Below, piece after piece: positions 37,516 through 46,416 of a stretch of 64,000 nucleotides of DNA (position 1 is its first letter; each line of letters begins with the position of its first letter). The translations under genes were made by a program, and so were the position numbers. Source of the DNA: Nostoc sp. FACHB-152 (GTDB lineage Bacteria > Cyanobacteriota > Cyanobacteriia > Cyanobacteriales > Nostocaceae); contig NZ_JACJRV010000032.1 in the NCBI RefSeq assembly GCF_014697475.1, forward strand, positions 1 to 64,000, written 5' to 3'. The notes beneath the pieces are model-generated. The model did not search any database, was not told the DNA's origin, and saw only the letters and a list, made by a program, of their open reading frames with translations.

Positions 37516-39573
37516 TCATCCTCTAGTCTGGCTTTGCTGCACTTGCTGTAACATTTGCTCGGAACTTGTCGCGGGTGCAAGACACTTCAAACCTTGACAA
37601 ACTAAAGCGATGCTTCCTTCTGGTAAATTTGAGATGGGACTAAACGCAGCTACAGGCAAATATTGAGGAATGAGAGATTTAATTTGCTCAGTGGTGCTGC
37701 GAATTAAGGTAGAGTTACGATACCAATCTAAGGCTGTGAACAAGCTGGGGCAAGCTTGAGGATGGTTACTCATGATACTTCTAAAAGCTTTTAAGCCTTG
37801 CTCTGCTAAATCCAGATAATGCAAATTATCGGTGAGTAATGCCAACCGCACAAGGTTTGCGATCGCCACTCCATTAGCCGAAGGTGTAGCATTATCTGCA
37901 TAGCTGCGTTCACGCACAATCAAATCCTGACTAGCATCGCTCGATGTGTTATAATATCCACCTAGTTCTACACTCCAGAGAAATTCGTCGAATTCTTCTT
38001 GGATAGCGATCGCTTTTTCCAACCATTGTTTCTGCTCTGGGCAACAAGCTTGTAAATCTAATAACGCTTTAATAAAAAAGGCGTAGTCTTCAGACTGCGC
38101 TAACACTGTCGCCTCACCTTGATAATTCAGCCTGTGAAAACGTCCATTTACAAACTGATGCTCCAGAATGAAGTTAGCTGCTTGTGCTGCTAATTCCAAA
38201 TACAAAGATTCTTGAAATACTCCGTAAGCTCTGGCTAACCCAGAAATCATCAAGCTATTCCAAGCCACAATCATTTTTGTATCCGTCACCGAAGGAATGC
38301 GACCAGGCCAATTATAGGTTTTGGCTTCTTGATTGTTACGCGCTGGCGGGAACGTCTCTAATGATTCTAGTGTGTCACCATAACGAGCCTTGAATAGTTT
38401 AGCTAGTGCAGTTTCTATTTCTGTACTCAATTGTCCAGCGTTACGCCTTTGCAATACATTTAGCCCTTCAAAATTTCCCTGAGAACTAACTGTAAAATCT
38501 TGTTGTAATTGGGTTAATTCTTGTGGTGTTAGCAGTTGTTGTAATTCGCTATAACTCCACACATAAAAAGCACCTTCTTCTGGTTCTGCTACATCACCAC
38601 TGGTGAAACTATCAGCATCTTGAGCAGCGTAAAAATATCCTTCCGGGGCTATCATTTCACGTTGTAGCCATTGCACAGTACCAGCCACCGCCTTAGCAAA
38701 AGCAGGCTCTTGAATACCTGCGCTCCATAAATTTGCTAGATACTCTACAATCTGTCCGTTATCATAAAGCATCTTTTCAAAGTGAGGCACTGTCCAGGTG
38801 GGATCAACAGTATAGCGATGAAAGCCGCCAGCTACATGGTCATAAATACCACCCAGTGCTAAATCTAATCCGCGTTGTGTAGTAACTTGCTTACCGTCAT
38901 ACCCAGATGACAAATTAAACCGAGTTCCTCGCAGTACTAATTCTGCATAGGGAATCATCGGGAAGCTATTACCGTGTTGCTTGGAATTAATAATTGCTGT
39001 GCTAGTTTCCCAACCTTTGCGAAGAAGTTCATTTTCTTGAACTTCTTGGGGATCATCATTTTGCAATACCGCAGAGGTGAGCAAGGAATCTAAAATTACG
39101 GCTTTGCGTTGGCGTAAGTCTTCTTTTTCCGTGTCATAGTAGCGTCTGAGAGCTTGCAGCACTTGCAAGAAACCAGGACGACCGTAGCGAGGATCGACAG
39201 GAAAGTAAGTCCCAGCGTAAAAAGGAACTAAATCTTCAGGGGAGAGAAAGACATTTAAAGGCCAACCACCTTGACCGCTAATCATTTGTAACGCCTGCAT
39301 ATAAATGCTGTCGATGTCTGGCCTTTCTTCTCTGTCTACCTTAATAGGCAGAAAATTGGTATTCATGTAATCAGCGATCGCAGCATCAGAAAAAGCCTCA
39401 CCTTCCATCACAGTACACCAGTGGCAACTGGAGTAACCAATTGAAAGAAAGATCGGCTTATCTTCAGCCCTTGCAGTGGCGAGAGCTTCATCACACCAAG
39501 GCCACCAATCAATCGGATTTTCGGCGTGTTTACGCAGGTAGAGACTCTTAGCTTCAGCAAGGCGATTAGTCAT
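37516..39573 (-). CDS. DUF255 thioredoxin-fold/glycoside-hydrolase-like protein (YyaL/SPATA20 family)
   Basis: A 685-residue cytoplasmic protein. The N-terminal thioredoxin-like domain carries SIGYSSCHWCTVMEGEAF with a CHWC redox motif (Cys50, Cys53) and the diagnostic GQGGWPLNVFLSP. The C-terminal two thirds form the (alpha/alpha)6 barrel seen in N-acylglucosamine epimerase-like proteins (GIYDHVAGGFHRYTVDPTWT, HFEKMLYDNGQ, AWNSLMISGLARAY). The length is normal for the family, whose biochemical function is not settled. It stands upstream of the toxin-antitoxin pair in the same direction, 54 bases away. Confidence 0.88.
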   Translation of the reverse strand: MTNRLAEAKSLYLRKHAENPIDWWPWCDEALATARAEDKPIFLSIGYSSCHWCTVMEGEAFSDAAIADYMNTNFLPIKVDREERPDIDSIYMQALQMISGQGGWPLNVFLSPEDLVPFYAGTYFPVDPRYGRPGFLQVLQALRRYYDTEKEDLRQRKAVILDSLLTSAVLQNDDPQEVQENELLRKGWETSTAIINSKQHGNSFPMIPYAELVLRGTRFNLSSGYDGKQVTTQRGLDLALGGIYDHVAGGFHRYTVDPTWTVPHFEKMLYDNGQIVEYLANLWSAGIQEPAFAKAVAGTVQWLQREMIAPEGYFYAAQDADSFTSGDVAEPEEGAFYVWSYSELQQLLTPQELTQLQQDFTVSSQGNFEGLNVLQRRNAGQLSTEIETALAKLFKARYGDTLESLETFPPARNNQEAKTYNWPGRIPSVTDTKMIVAWNSLMISGLARAYGVFQESLYLELAAQAANFILEHQFVNGRFHRLNYQGEATVLAQSEDYAFFIKALLDLQACCPEQKQWLEKAIAIQEEFDEFLWSVELGGYYNTSSDASQDLIVRERSYADNATPSANGVAIANLVRLALLTDNLHYLDLAEQGLKAFRSIMSNHPQACPSLFTALDWYRNSTLIRSTTEQIKSLIPQYLPVAAFSPISNLPEGSIALVCQGLKCLAPATSSEQMLQQVQQSQTRG

Positions 39574-39690
39574 GATATTGTTCAGATATATGCCTTATTT
39601 GCCCAGTCTACCTTCTTGAAGCATGAAGCGAGATACCCACCTCAACAAAATTCAACTAAAGACCTAAACCAAAGGTCATACACAATCAGG

Positions 39691-39846
39691 CTAAGGCAAA
39701 GACCGCCACTTAAAACTGATGATTGTTGTTGATGTTTCCGGTACTGGTGTTTTGACGTTTGCTTGAATTTTTGTATTATGATTAATTCCTGCTATCAGAT
39801 GGAGCAAGAAAGTAATGATGGCGGCTTGCACAAGTTTTTCGAGCAT
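39691..39846 (-). CDS. Small single-span membrane protein (51 residues)
   Basis: A short frame: MLEKLVQAAIITFLLHLIAG (membrane segment about residues 5-20), then a polar, Thr-rich tail ending SFKWRSLP. GGGAG lies nine bases before the ATG, a good ribosome site, which is the main support. I do not recognise a family. It could be a small thylakoid or plasma membrane protein, or chance. Confidence 0.4.
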   Translation of the reverse strand: MLEKLVQAAIITFLLHLIAGINHNTKIQANVKTPVPETSTTIISFKWRSLP

Positions 39847-40315
39847 GGCAGGTCTCCCTCAAGTGATAGCACTGCAAATAAAATCTGTTTTTCTAAATAC
39901 AACCCGTACTAATGAGATTCCGAATTTATCGGGGTTTTCAAGGCGATCGCCCTAAAATTAGTAAATAAATTGCAAAAAGTTACCGTTTACTGACAGAACC
40001 CACTTTTAAAGATATTGTTCCAGCAGTCTGATAACTAAGGGGGTAGCATTTCCTAATTGCTAGAGTAAGTGCGTCAAATATTATTTAATTGACCACCCTC
40101 AGCAAACAAGGATATTTCTCCAGACGCTTCCTTTGAGAAAAAGTGCCTGTAAATCATGATTGATATCTGGCAGACTCAATGAAATCATTAGTTGTCTTAG
40201 GATCATCCGCACAGGCGGTAAACCACACCCTACAAATAGAGTTTCCGGAAAGTAACACCAGCCATTAACCGTTGTCATCGATAAAATAGATGTAAATTAG
40301 CTACAAGAACGCTGC
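39847..40315. other. Divergent intergenic region before clpP
   Basis: 469 bases with HIP1 near 39944; no other gene seen. It presumably contains the clpP promoter. Confidence 0.4.
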
Positions 40316-40921
40316 ATGATTCCTATCGTTATTGAACAATCGGGTCGAGGCGAACGCGCCTTTGATATCTACTCACGACTGTTGCGTGAGCGGATTATCT
40401 TCTTGGGTCAACAGATTGACAGCAACTTAGCTAACTTGATAGTGGCCCAAATGCTGTTCTTGGATGCAGAAGACCCGGAAAAAGACATTTATATGTACAT
40501 CAATTCCCCTGGCGGTTCGGTAACTGCTGGTATGGGTATTTTTGACACTATGAAGCATATCCGTCCAGATGTCTGTACCATTTGTACCGGATTAGCGGCA
40601 AGTATGGGAGCTTTTCTCCTCAGTGCTGGTGCTAAAGGTAAGCGGATGAGTCTACCCCATTCGCGGATTATGATTCACCAACCTTTAGGCGGCGCACAAG
40701 GTCAAGCAACAGACATTGAAATTCAAGCGCGGGAAATTTTGTATCACAAGAAGCGACTCAACGATTTTCTTGCTGAACACACTGGTCAGCCAATTGAGCG
40801 CATTGCGGAAGACACCGAACGCGACTTTTTCATGTCACCCGACGAAGCCAGAGAATACGGCTTGATTGACCAAGTAATTGACCGTCACGCTGCTGGTAGC
40901 CGTCCGATGGCTGTGGTTTAG
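40316..40921 (+). CDS. clpP: ATP-dependent Clp protease proteolytic subunit
   Basis: A 201-residue serine peptidase that forms the tetradecameric chamber of Clp protease. The triad is intact: Ser96 in [11 protein letters not shown], His121 in [10 protein letters not shown], and Asp170 in [11 protein letters not shown]. The oligomerisation and hydrophobic-pocket segments are normal. Cyanobacteria carry several clpP paralogues and a non-catalytic clpR; this is a catalytic one and is not linked to clpX or clpR here. A hairpin follows, shared with the convergent gene. Confidence 0.95.
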   Translation: MIPIVIEQSGRGERAFDIYSRLLRERIIFLGQQIDSNLANLIVAQMLFLDAEDPEKDIYMYINSPGGSVTAGMGIFDTMKHIRPDVCTICTGLAASMGAFLLSAGAKGKRMSLPHSRIMIHQPLGGAQGQATDIEIQAREILYHKKRLNDFLAEHTGQPIERIAEDTERDFFMSPDEAREYGLIDQVIDRHAAGSRPMAVV

Positions 40922-40959
40922 TCATTGGTCATTTGTCATTAGTTATTAGTCATTAAGTT

Positions 40960-40989
40960 GTAGGGTGGGAATTATAATTCTCACCCTAC
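40960..40989. terminator. Bidirectional hairpin between clpP and the convergent gene
   Basis: A 14-bp stem with one G-U pair, centred on GAATTATAATTC (40960-40989), fills the gap between two convergent stops. Its symmetry suits termination from both sides. Confidence 0.7.
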
Positions 40990-40993
40990 TAAT

Positions 40994-41407
40994 TTATGTA
41001 GACTCATCTATAGGTGTGGGTTGCGATTCAAGGTAATGGAGAAAATCAAGTAATTCTTCTTCAGTTAATAAAACGCGCGATCGCTTACCGTAAGTTTTGA
41101 TTAGATAATTTCGTCCCCACTCTACACTCAAGCCTAAACGCTGCATTTGGGCATCAGTTTTAGGTAGCACTTTAGCCAGAAATTCTTCTGATGGTTGTTG
41201 TGGAAAATCGTCTGGTGGCGTGGGATGAATGTCTAAAAAGCTGAGAAAATCTCGTGATTCTTCTTCCGTTAGCAAACTACGCCCTTGCTTACCATAAGTT
41301 GTCATCAGATAATCTCTTACCCACTCTGCTGTCAACCCTAAACGCTGAATTGCTGCATCAGTTTTAGCTAGTACCTGCGATAAATTTTCTGGTTTCATAA
41401 ATGCCAT
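40994..41407 (-). CDS. Protein made of two copies of a short helical module
   Basis: A 137-residue protein consisting almost wholly of two tandem copies (about residues 6-65 and 74-133) of one module: (A/P)KTDAxxQRLGL(S/T)xEW, then (D/N)YLxxTYGKxxRxLLTEEE and a helix ending in xQPTP. The same module ends the next gene upstream. It looks like a compact helical domain. I recognise it as common in cyanobacterial proteins but cannot name a function. It is transcribed behind the 284-residue gene, separated by 90 bases that include a heptamer array. Confidence 0.7.
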   Translation of the reverse strand: MAFMKPENLSQVLAKTDAAIQRLGLTAEWVRDYLMTTYGKQGRSLLTEEESRDFLSFLDIHPTPPDDFPQQPSEEFLAKVLPKTDAQMQRLGLSVEWGRNYLIKTYGKRSRVLLTEEELLDFLHYLESQPTPIDEST

Positions 41408-41462
41408 AGTTTTTAATAGCCAAATTATTAGCCATTAGCCCTTACCAATCACAAAGGACAAA

Positions 41463-41490
41463 TGACTAATGACTAATGACTAATGACTAA
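41463..41490. repeat. Four tandem TGACTAA heptamers
   Basis: A perfect 4x7-base array in the spacer between the two module genes, of the short-tandem-repeat type known from heterocystous cyanobacteria. Related degenerate units precede it from about 41430. Confidence 0.8.
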
Positions 41491-41497
41491 CAACCAT

Positions 41498-42352
41498 TTA
41501 AAACCCAGCTATCGGATCAGGTTGAGATTGCAGGTATTGTAAAAAGCTGTGCAATTCTTCTTCTGTCAGCAAGGTGCGTCCCCGCTTACCGTAGGTTTTA
41601 ATCAAATGCTCCCTTCCCTGTTCTGGTGTCCAGCCTAAACGTTGCAGTTCAACATCAGTCTTGGCAATTACATCAGATAAATCAACTGGTTCAGCTTTCT
41701 TTTTCCTTTTGCTGGTTGTTGTTGAAGTAGCTGTAGTTTCAGAAGAACTGTAACTACGCGGTGTAAATGGAGTGACATTACTAGCAGTCATCCCGGAAAA
41801 AGTTGGAGTTTCTGGCTGATGAGTAACTTCGATTTCCAAATCATCCGCAGGGGGAGCAAATGCTGGTTCTCGGCTAGTAGTCAAAGGCAAGCTAGGACTC
41901 AAATCTGGGGTGTAAGTATCACTTGTAATGTTACTTAATGTATTTGTAGCAAATAAATCTGGGGCAGGATTTTGAATACTAGAAGATGGTAGAGGTATTT
42001 CTGTCTTACTACTTGTTAATTCCAAGTTCCTATCTTTTTTAGAAGCAAAAGTGGGTTCATGTAAATCTACTGTTGTGTTAACAGCAGGACTCGACTGTAC
42101 TGGAATTGTTGTTTTAGGGGATGATTCAGCCTGAGTTTGTGGCGAACTTGCAACACCCAAAACCATCAACGCTCTAGTCCTAGCTTGGTCTTCTGCGGCT
42201 TCTACGGTTTCTGCTGCTGACAACCCAGTAGCACGAATTACACCGTCAATTTGCACGCTAGCCCGAACAATATATTTTCCTTGAAAAATATCTACTAATT
42301 CTGAAATCAAACTGCCGTTGGGATACAAGCTCTGAAATTGAGCCAACATCAT
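41498..42352 (-). CDS. Module-containing protein with N-terminal Rad52-like-looking alpha/beta domain
   Basis: 284 residues in three parts. The N-terminal 75 residues (LISELVDIFQGKYIVRASVQ, VIRATGLSAAETVEAAEDQA, RTRALMVLGV) have the strand-strand-helix pattern and the terminal A.D.A.TRAL..LG helix seen in single-strand-annealing Rad52-type proteins; this likeness is inference only. A long Ser/Thr/Pro-rich linker spans about 75-215. The C-terminal 60 residues are the module shared with the neighbouring gene (KTDVELQRLGWTPEQGREHL, TYGKRGRTLLTEEELHSFL). It is upstream of the two-module gene and probably co-transcribed with it. Possible DNA-related role, unproven. Confidence 0.65.
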   Translation of the reverse strand: MMLAQFQSLYPNGSLISELVDIFQGKYIVRASVQIDGVIRATGLSAAETVEAAEDQARTRALMVLGVASSPQTQAESSPKTTIPVQSSPAVNTTVDLHEPTFASKKDRNLELTSSKTEIPLPSSSIQNPAPDLFATNTLSNITSDTYTPDLSPSLPLTTSREPAFAPPADDLEIEVTHQPETPTFSGMTASNVTPFTPRSYSSSETTATSTTTSKRKKKAEPVDLSDVIAKTDVELQRLGWTPEQGREHLIKTYGKRGRTLLTEEELHSFLQYLQSQPDPIAGF

Positions 42353-43339
42353 ACTGTCACCAAAATCTAATGTCTGCTAAATCACCGGGTTCATGCTATC
42401 TATATGCCCCAGTTTGTTGGGTCTGTGTACTTATATCTTGATCACCCAAGTTTTAAAAATTTGAAACTGTAGTGGGAGATAACAAGGTTGTCCACAGTGA
42501 ATTTATGGAAATATTTTAATTTTAAGTCCCTCATTCCGTTCTCGGCAGAGAAAAAGGGAATTAAATCTAAAAGATTTATTTGTTATCCAATGCGATCGCC
42601 TGCTCTAACCACCGCACCTTCGCGCCAATTTTTCTGATATCTTAAAGTTCAAGGTAATTTTTGTGCCGTATTTGTGTGTTGTAATTGCGGCAGTAACTCT
42701 TTTTTCACCCAATTATCGACTACCGCCCCTCTTAGCTAGGTGATATAACCTTCAATGCTATACTATTTACCTAATTCTCTATTTAGAATTATTTCCTGGG
42801 AGTACGCTCTACATCTACAATAATGGAGATAAGGTTCGCCCTCACTGCTTGTACGGCTGCTGGTCTAATTGTTACCGATTCTACAGATGGGAAAATTAGG
42901 TTTATCGGCAGTTTCTCTTAGTTAAACATCAGAGTCAGATGGCGTAAAAGCACCTTCAAGCTAGACAATCAAACACCTGTGGTTTTTCCTAACTGGGGCT
43001 TTTGGGTAGTGTGGAGAGTAATCCTAAGCCAGCTGCTCAAAAACCCGTCGCGTAATTACTTAGTAGGTAAAACCCCCTTATCAGGCGTACTATATCAGTT
43101 TGGTTAAGTGAAGGGGCAGAAAGCGCAAGCTAACTCTGAAATGCTCGTGCAGTGAGAAGTTCTAAGTCTTCGGGATCGACTGTATCTCAGGGTAAGTTGA
43201 TTTACCTAGCGCGGAACTTCGGAACCCATGCCTCAGGGCAATTAGTTTCCAGTTAGTTAGTATCTGTAGACCGTGAGGGTATACAGAAAAGAACCAGATT
43301 AAGCCAACATGATGTTTTGACCAAAGGTCGGTTCACTGC
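42353..43339 (+). other. Long gene-free region, 3' half possibly a structured RNA or leader of zam
   Basis: 987 bases without a convincing gene. The right half (about 42820-43337) is less AT-rich than typical spacers here and rich in stems: GGTAA/TTACC (43191-43206), TGCC/GGCA (43229-43240), GAAGTTC pairing with GAACTTC (43156-43162 with 43214-43220), TCTGTA...ACC/GGT...TACAGA (43263-43287) and GACC/GGTC (43319-43329). The last stem ends ten bases before the zam ATG. I checked it against RNase P, tmRNA and signal-recognition RNA signatures and found no match. A long structured 5' leader or an unassigned small RNA fits best. Confidence 0.35.
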
Positions 43340-45691
43340 ATGGAATTTTCAATCGCTACACTCCTGGCCAATTTCACCGATGATAAATTGGTAGCTCGGA
43401 AAGTATTAGAAAAGAAACTTGGCTGCGAAGATGAGGATAGTTTACAAAAGCTGCATATTGCCTTAGAAGTTCTGGAAAAAATCGGAATTTTGGTCAAAGA
43501 ACGGGGCAAATATCGCCGCGTGTTTGAAGAAGGGATGATTGAAGCCAAACTCCGTTGTTCTAGTAAGGGCTTTTGCTTTGCGATTCAAGATGTAGAAGGC
43601 GCGGAAGATATCTACATCCGTGAAAGTCATTTAAGTAATGCTTGGAATGGCGATCGCGTTTTGGTCAGAGTTTTGAAAGAAGGCAGCCGTCGCCGTTCTC
43701 CTGAAGGTGAAGTTAAGTTAATTTTAGAACGTTCTAACCATACTTTACTGGCTCGGATTAAACAAGTAGAAACCGGTTTCCGGGCAGTACCTTTAGATGA
43801 CAGGCTATTGTTTGAACTCAAGCTGCAAACCAACGGCATGACTTTGGCAGAAGCTATCGACCATCTTGCCCATGTGGAAGTTCTGCGTTATCCCTTAGCC
43901 CAGTATCCGCCCCTGGGTAGGGTAGTACAAATCTTGGGTAGCGATGCCGAAGCCGCAGCTGATATCGATTTGGTAACTTGTAAACACGACCTATCCCGCA
44001 ATTTCTCAGAAGCGGTTCAAGAAGCAGCTGCTAAGTTACCAAAAAGAATACTGAAAGCTGATATCAAAAATAGATTAGATTTACGCAATTTATTTACCTT
44101 AGCAATTACTGGTGTCAACGCTGATGCTAAGGTTGTCGAAAACGCCTTGAGTTTAGAAAAAACCAACAAAGGCTGGCGTTTGGGCTTCCATATTTCGGAT
44201 GTTTCTCACTTTATTCACCCAGATGAAATTTTAGATCGGGAAGCCCTAAAACGTGGACGTTCTGTGTACTTGGGCGATTTAGTGCTACCCATGTTACCAG
44301 AAACTGTAGCTGACCGTTGTTCGTTAGTTGCAGGCAGCGATCGCCTGACACTCTCATTTTTGATTACTATTGATCCCACATCGGGTGAATTTGTGGAATG
44401 GGAAATTCAGCCGAGTGTGATTAATGTAGATATTGCTATCAATAAAGATAAAGCTGAAGCAATTCTGGGTGGTCAAACTTCCAAAGAATCAGAGGAAGTT
44501 GTACAACTGCTACAAAACCTAGACAGTTTATATCAAGCTGTCAAACAAATGCGGTTAGCACGTGGTAGTTTGCAGTTAAATCTGCCACCTAATCAAAATC
44601 CTTACTTTGATGAAGGGATGTTAGGTGCTGTTGTCGTGAACGATTTAACCGTGCGATCGCTCCTGACAGAATTTGCGCTATTAGTAAATCAACTAATGGC
44701 CGAACATTTAAGTGCTTTAGGGATTCCAGCTATTTGGCGAGTTCAGGGCGCACCTGATCCTGAAGATGTCCAAGAAATGCTGAAACTGGCCATCAATTTA
44801 GGTGTAGAACTGACCTTAGACCCCGAAGCGGATATTCAACCCCTAGATTACCAGCTGTTAACGAGAGCGTTTGCCGAATCTCCTTCTGAACAGGTGTTAA
44901 CTTATTTGTTGCAAGACACCCTCAAGCCAGCAGCATACAGCACTACTAAGGGAAATCACTTTGGTTTGGCATTAGCGCAGTATACTCACTGTACTTCGCC
45001 CTTGCGCCGCTATCCTGATTTGCTCTTGCAACGAGTTTACTATCGACTGATAGAACACGGACGAGATCGCCGCAATACTCGTGTTAAAGACCGCGTTAAC
45101 CTGCGTCACTCTTCTTCTCACATCGAAGTTAACTGGAACGTCTTACCCCCAGAATTGCAACAAGAACTGCAAAGCGATTTGACCAGGGTAATTATTCAAC
45201 TCAACGACCGCGAAAAAGAAGTCCAAGAAGCCGAAGCCGACTTAGCAGGGTTGCAAAAAGCCCAACTGATGAAACAGCGCATCGGTCAGGTCTTCCAAGG
45301 TGTAATTACTGGTGTACAATCTTACGGCTTCTTTGTGGAAATTGAAGTCCCAACCACAGACACGCCCAAACAAAAACACCCCAGTGCGCCATTACGGGTT
45401 GAGGGATTAGTTCACGTCAGCTCGCTCAAAGATGACTGGTATGAATATCGCGCCAGACAACAAGCCCTGTTTGGTCGTAAAAATCGCGCTTCTTATCGAT
45501 TAGGCGATCGCGTATCCGTACAAGTGAAAAGTGTCGATTACTACCGCCAACAAATTGATTTAGTTACTGTCGGTAGTGATGGCCTACCTAAAGGGTTCAG
45601 TAGTTCTAATGTCAATGATGACAGAGAGGAGATTTATCTATCTCGTGAACTTGAACCTAACGATTTAGAACCTTATGCTGATGATGAATAA
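43340..45691 (+). CDS. zam: Zam-like RNB-domain protein (RNase II/R family) with degenerate active site
   Basis: 783 residues with RNase II/R layout: N-terminal winged-helix and cold-shock-like domains (about 1-230), the RNB domain (about 240-600; FHISDVSHFIHPDEILDREA, LVLPMLPETVADRCSLVAGS) and a C-terminal S1 domain (about 645-750; GQVFQGVITGVQSYGFFVEI). In active relatives the magnesium site reads I-D-x-x-D-A-K-D-F-D-D-A. Here the equivalent segment (about 254-270) is ITGVNADAKVVENAL, so the usual aspartates are not retained. This points to the Zam branch, named for acetazolamide resistance in Synechocystis, rather than the housekeeping RNase II/R. It may bind RNA without degrading it, or use a shifted site. 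ubiX follows after 19 bases and a lapA-like gene after that. Confidence 0.82.
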   Translation: MEFSIATLLANFTDDKLVARKVLEKKLGCEDEDSLQKLHIALEVLEKIGILVKERGKYRRVFEEGMIEAKLRCSSKGFCFAIQDVEGAEDIYIRESHLSNAWNGDRVLVRVLKEGSRRRSPEGEVKLILERSNHTLLARIKQVETGFRAVPLDDRLLFELKLQTNGMTLAEAIDHLAHVEVLRYPLAQYPPLGRVVQILGSDAEAAADIDLVTCKHDLSRNFSEAVQEAAAKLPKRILKADIKNRLDLRNLFTLAITGVNADAKVVENALSLEKTNKGWRLGFHISDVSHFIHPDEILDREALKRGRSVYLGDLVLPMLPETVADRCSLVAGSDRLTLSFLITIDPTSGEFVEWEIQPSVINVDIAINKDKAEAILGGQTSKESEEVVQLLQNLDSLYQAVKQMRLARGSLQLNLPPNQNPYFDEGMLGAVVVNDLTVRSLLTEFALLVNQLMAEHLSALGIPAIWRVQGAPDPEDVQEMLKLAINLGVELTLDPEADIQPLDYQLLTRAFAESPSEQVLTYLLQDTLKPAAYSTTKGNHFGLALAQYTHCTSPLRRYPDLLLQRVYYRLIEHGRDRRNTRVKDRVNLRHSSSHIEVNWNVLPPELQQELQSDLTRVIIQLNDREKEVQEAEADLAGLQKAQLMKQRIGQVFQGVITGVQSYGFFVEIEVPTTDTPKQKHPSAPLRVEGLVHVSSLKDDWYEYRARQQALFGRKNRASYRLGDRVSVQVKSVDYYRQQIDLVTVGSDGLPKGFSSSNVNDDREEIYLSRELEPNDLEPYADDE

Positions 45692-45710
45692 GTTTTGTTA
45701 AGAAAAACGC

Positions 45711-46331
45711 GTGTCACATCACACCAAGCCTTTAATCATTGGCGTATCAGGAGCATCAGGTCTAATTTATGCCGTTCGCGCTCTCAAATATTTGCTGGCT
45801 GCCGACTATGAAATTGAATTAGTTGCCTCTAAATCAACTTACATGGTTTGGCAAGCAGAACAGGAAATTAAGATGCCAGCCGAACCAACTCAACAAGAGC
45901 AATTCTGGCGGGAACAAGCTGGAGTAGCCATTGCTGGCAAACTACGCTGTCACCCTTGGAGTGATGTGGGAGCCAATATTGCCAGTGGCTCCTTTCGGAC
46001 TTTAGGGATGATTATCATCCCATGTAGTATGAGTACAGTGGCCAAGCTAGCCACGGGCTTAAGTTCCGACTTACTAGAACGGGCAGCAGATGTCCAACTC
46101 AAAGAAGGACGCAAACTAGTCATCGTTCCCCGTGAAACTCCTTTTAGCCTGATTCACCTGCGTAACTTAACCACCTTGGCAGAAACAGGGGTGAGAGTTG
46201 TCCCAGCCATTCCAGCTTGGTATCACAACCCGCAAACCATCGAGGACTTAGTGGATTTTGTCGTCGCCCGTACTTTAGATCAATTAGAGATTGACTGTAT
46301 CCCCATTCAAAGATGGCAAGGTCATCGTTAA
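45711..46331 (+). CDS. ubiX: Flavin prenyltransferase UbiX
   Basis: Makes prenylated FMN, the cofactor of UbiD-type decarboxylases used in quinone synthesis. The 206-residue flavoprotein shows the N-terminal GVSGASGLIYAVRAL motif, the SGSFRTLGMIIIPCSMST flavin site, and the C-terminal VPRETPFSLIHLRNL and PAIPAWYHNPQ motifs. Translation starts at GTG (45711), 19 bases after the zam stop, suggesting one transcript. No ubiD is nearby. Confidence 0.92.
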   Translation: MSHHTKPLIIGVSGASGLIYAVRALKYLLAADYEIELVASKSTYMVWQAEQEIKMPAEPTQQEQFWREQAGVAIAGKLRCHPWSDVGANIASGSFRTLGMIIIPCSMSTVAKLATGLSSDLLERAADVQLKEGRKLVIVPRETPFSLIHLRNLTTLAETGVRVVPAIPAWYHNPQTIEDLVDFVVARTLDQLEIDCIPIQRWQGHR

Positions 46332-46335
46332 AGTA

Positions 46336-46356
46336 TGAAGTGTGAAGTGTGAAGTG
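46336..46356. repeat. Three tandem TGAAGTG heptamers
   Basis: A short heptamer array just after ubiX, followed by partial inverted copies (TACTTCATCC-type) to about 46395. It resembles the stem between psbB and psbT. Confidence 0.6.
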
Positions 46357-46416
46357 TGAAATCTAAATTTCATCCTTTATACTTCATCCTTTGTCCTTAA
46401 TTATTCATCCTTTTTT

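Noticed and set aside
41430-41496. Tandem heptamers resembling a CRISPR-like array
   Set aside because: Units are 7 bases with no spacers and no cas genes nearby; they are short tandem repeats.
42820-43337. RNase P RNA, tmRNA, SRP RNA or group I/II intron
   Set aside because: None of the conserved cores or the tmRNA tag sequence could be found on either strand, and no intron domain V-like element fits.
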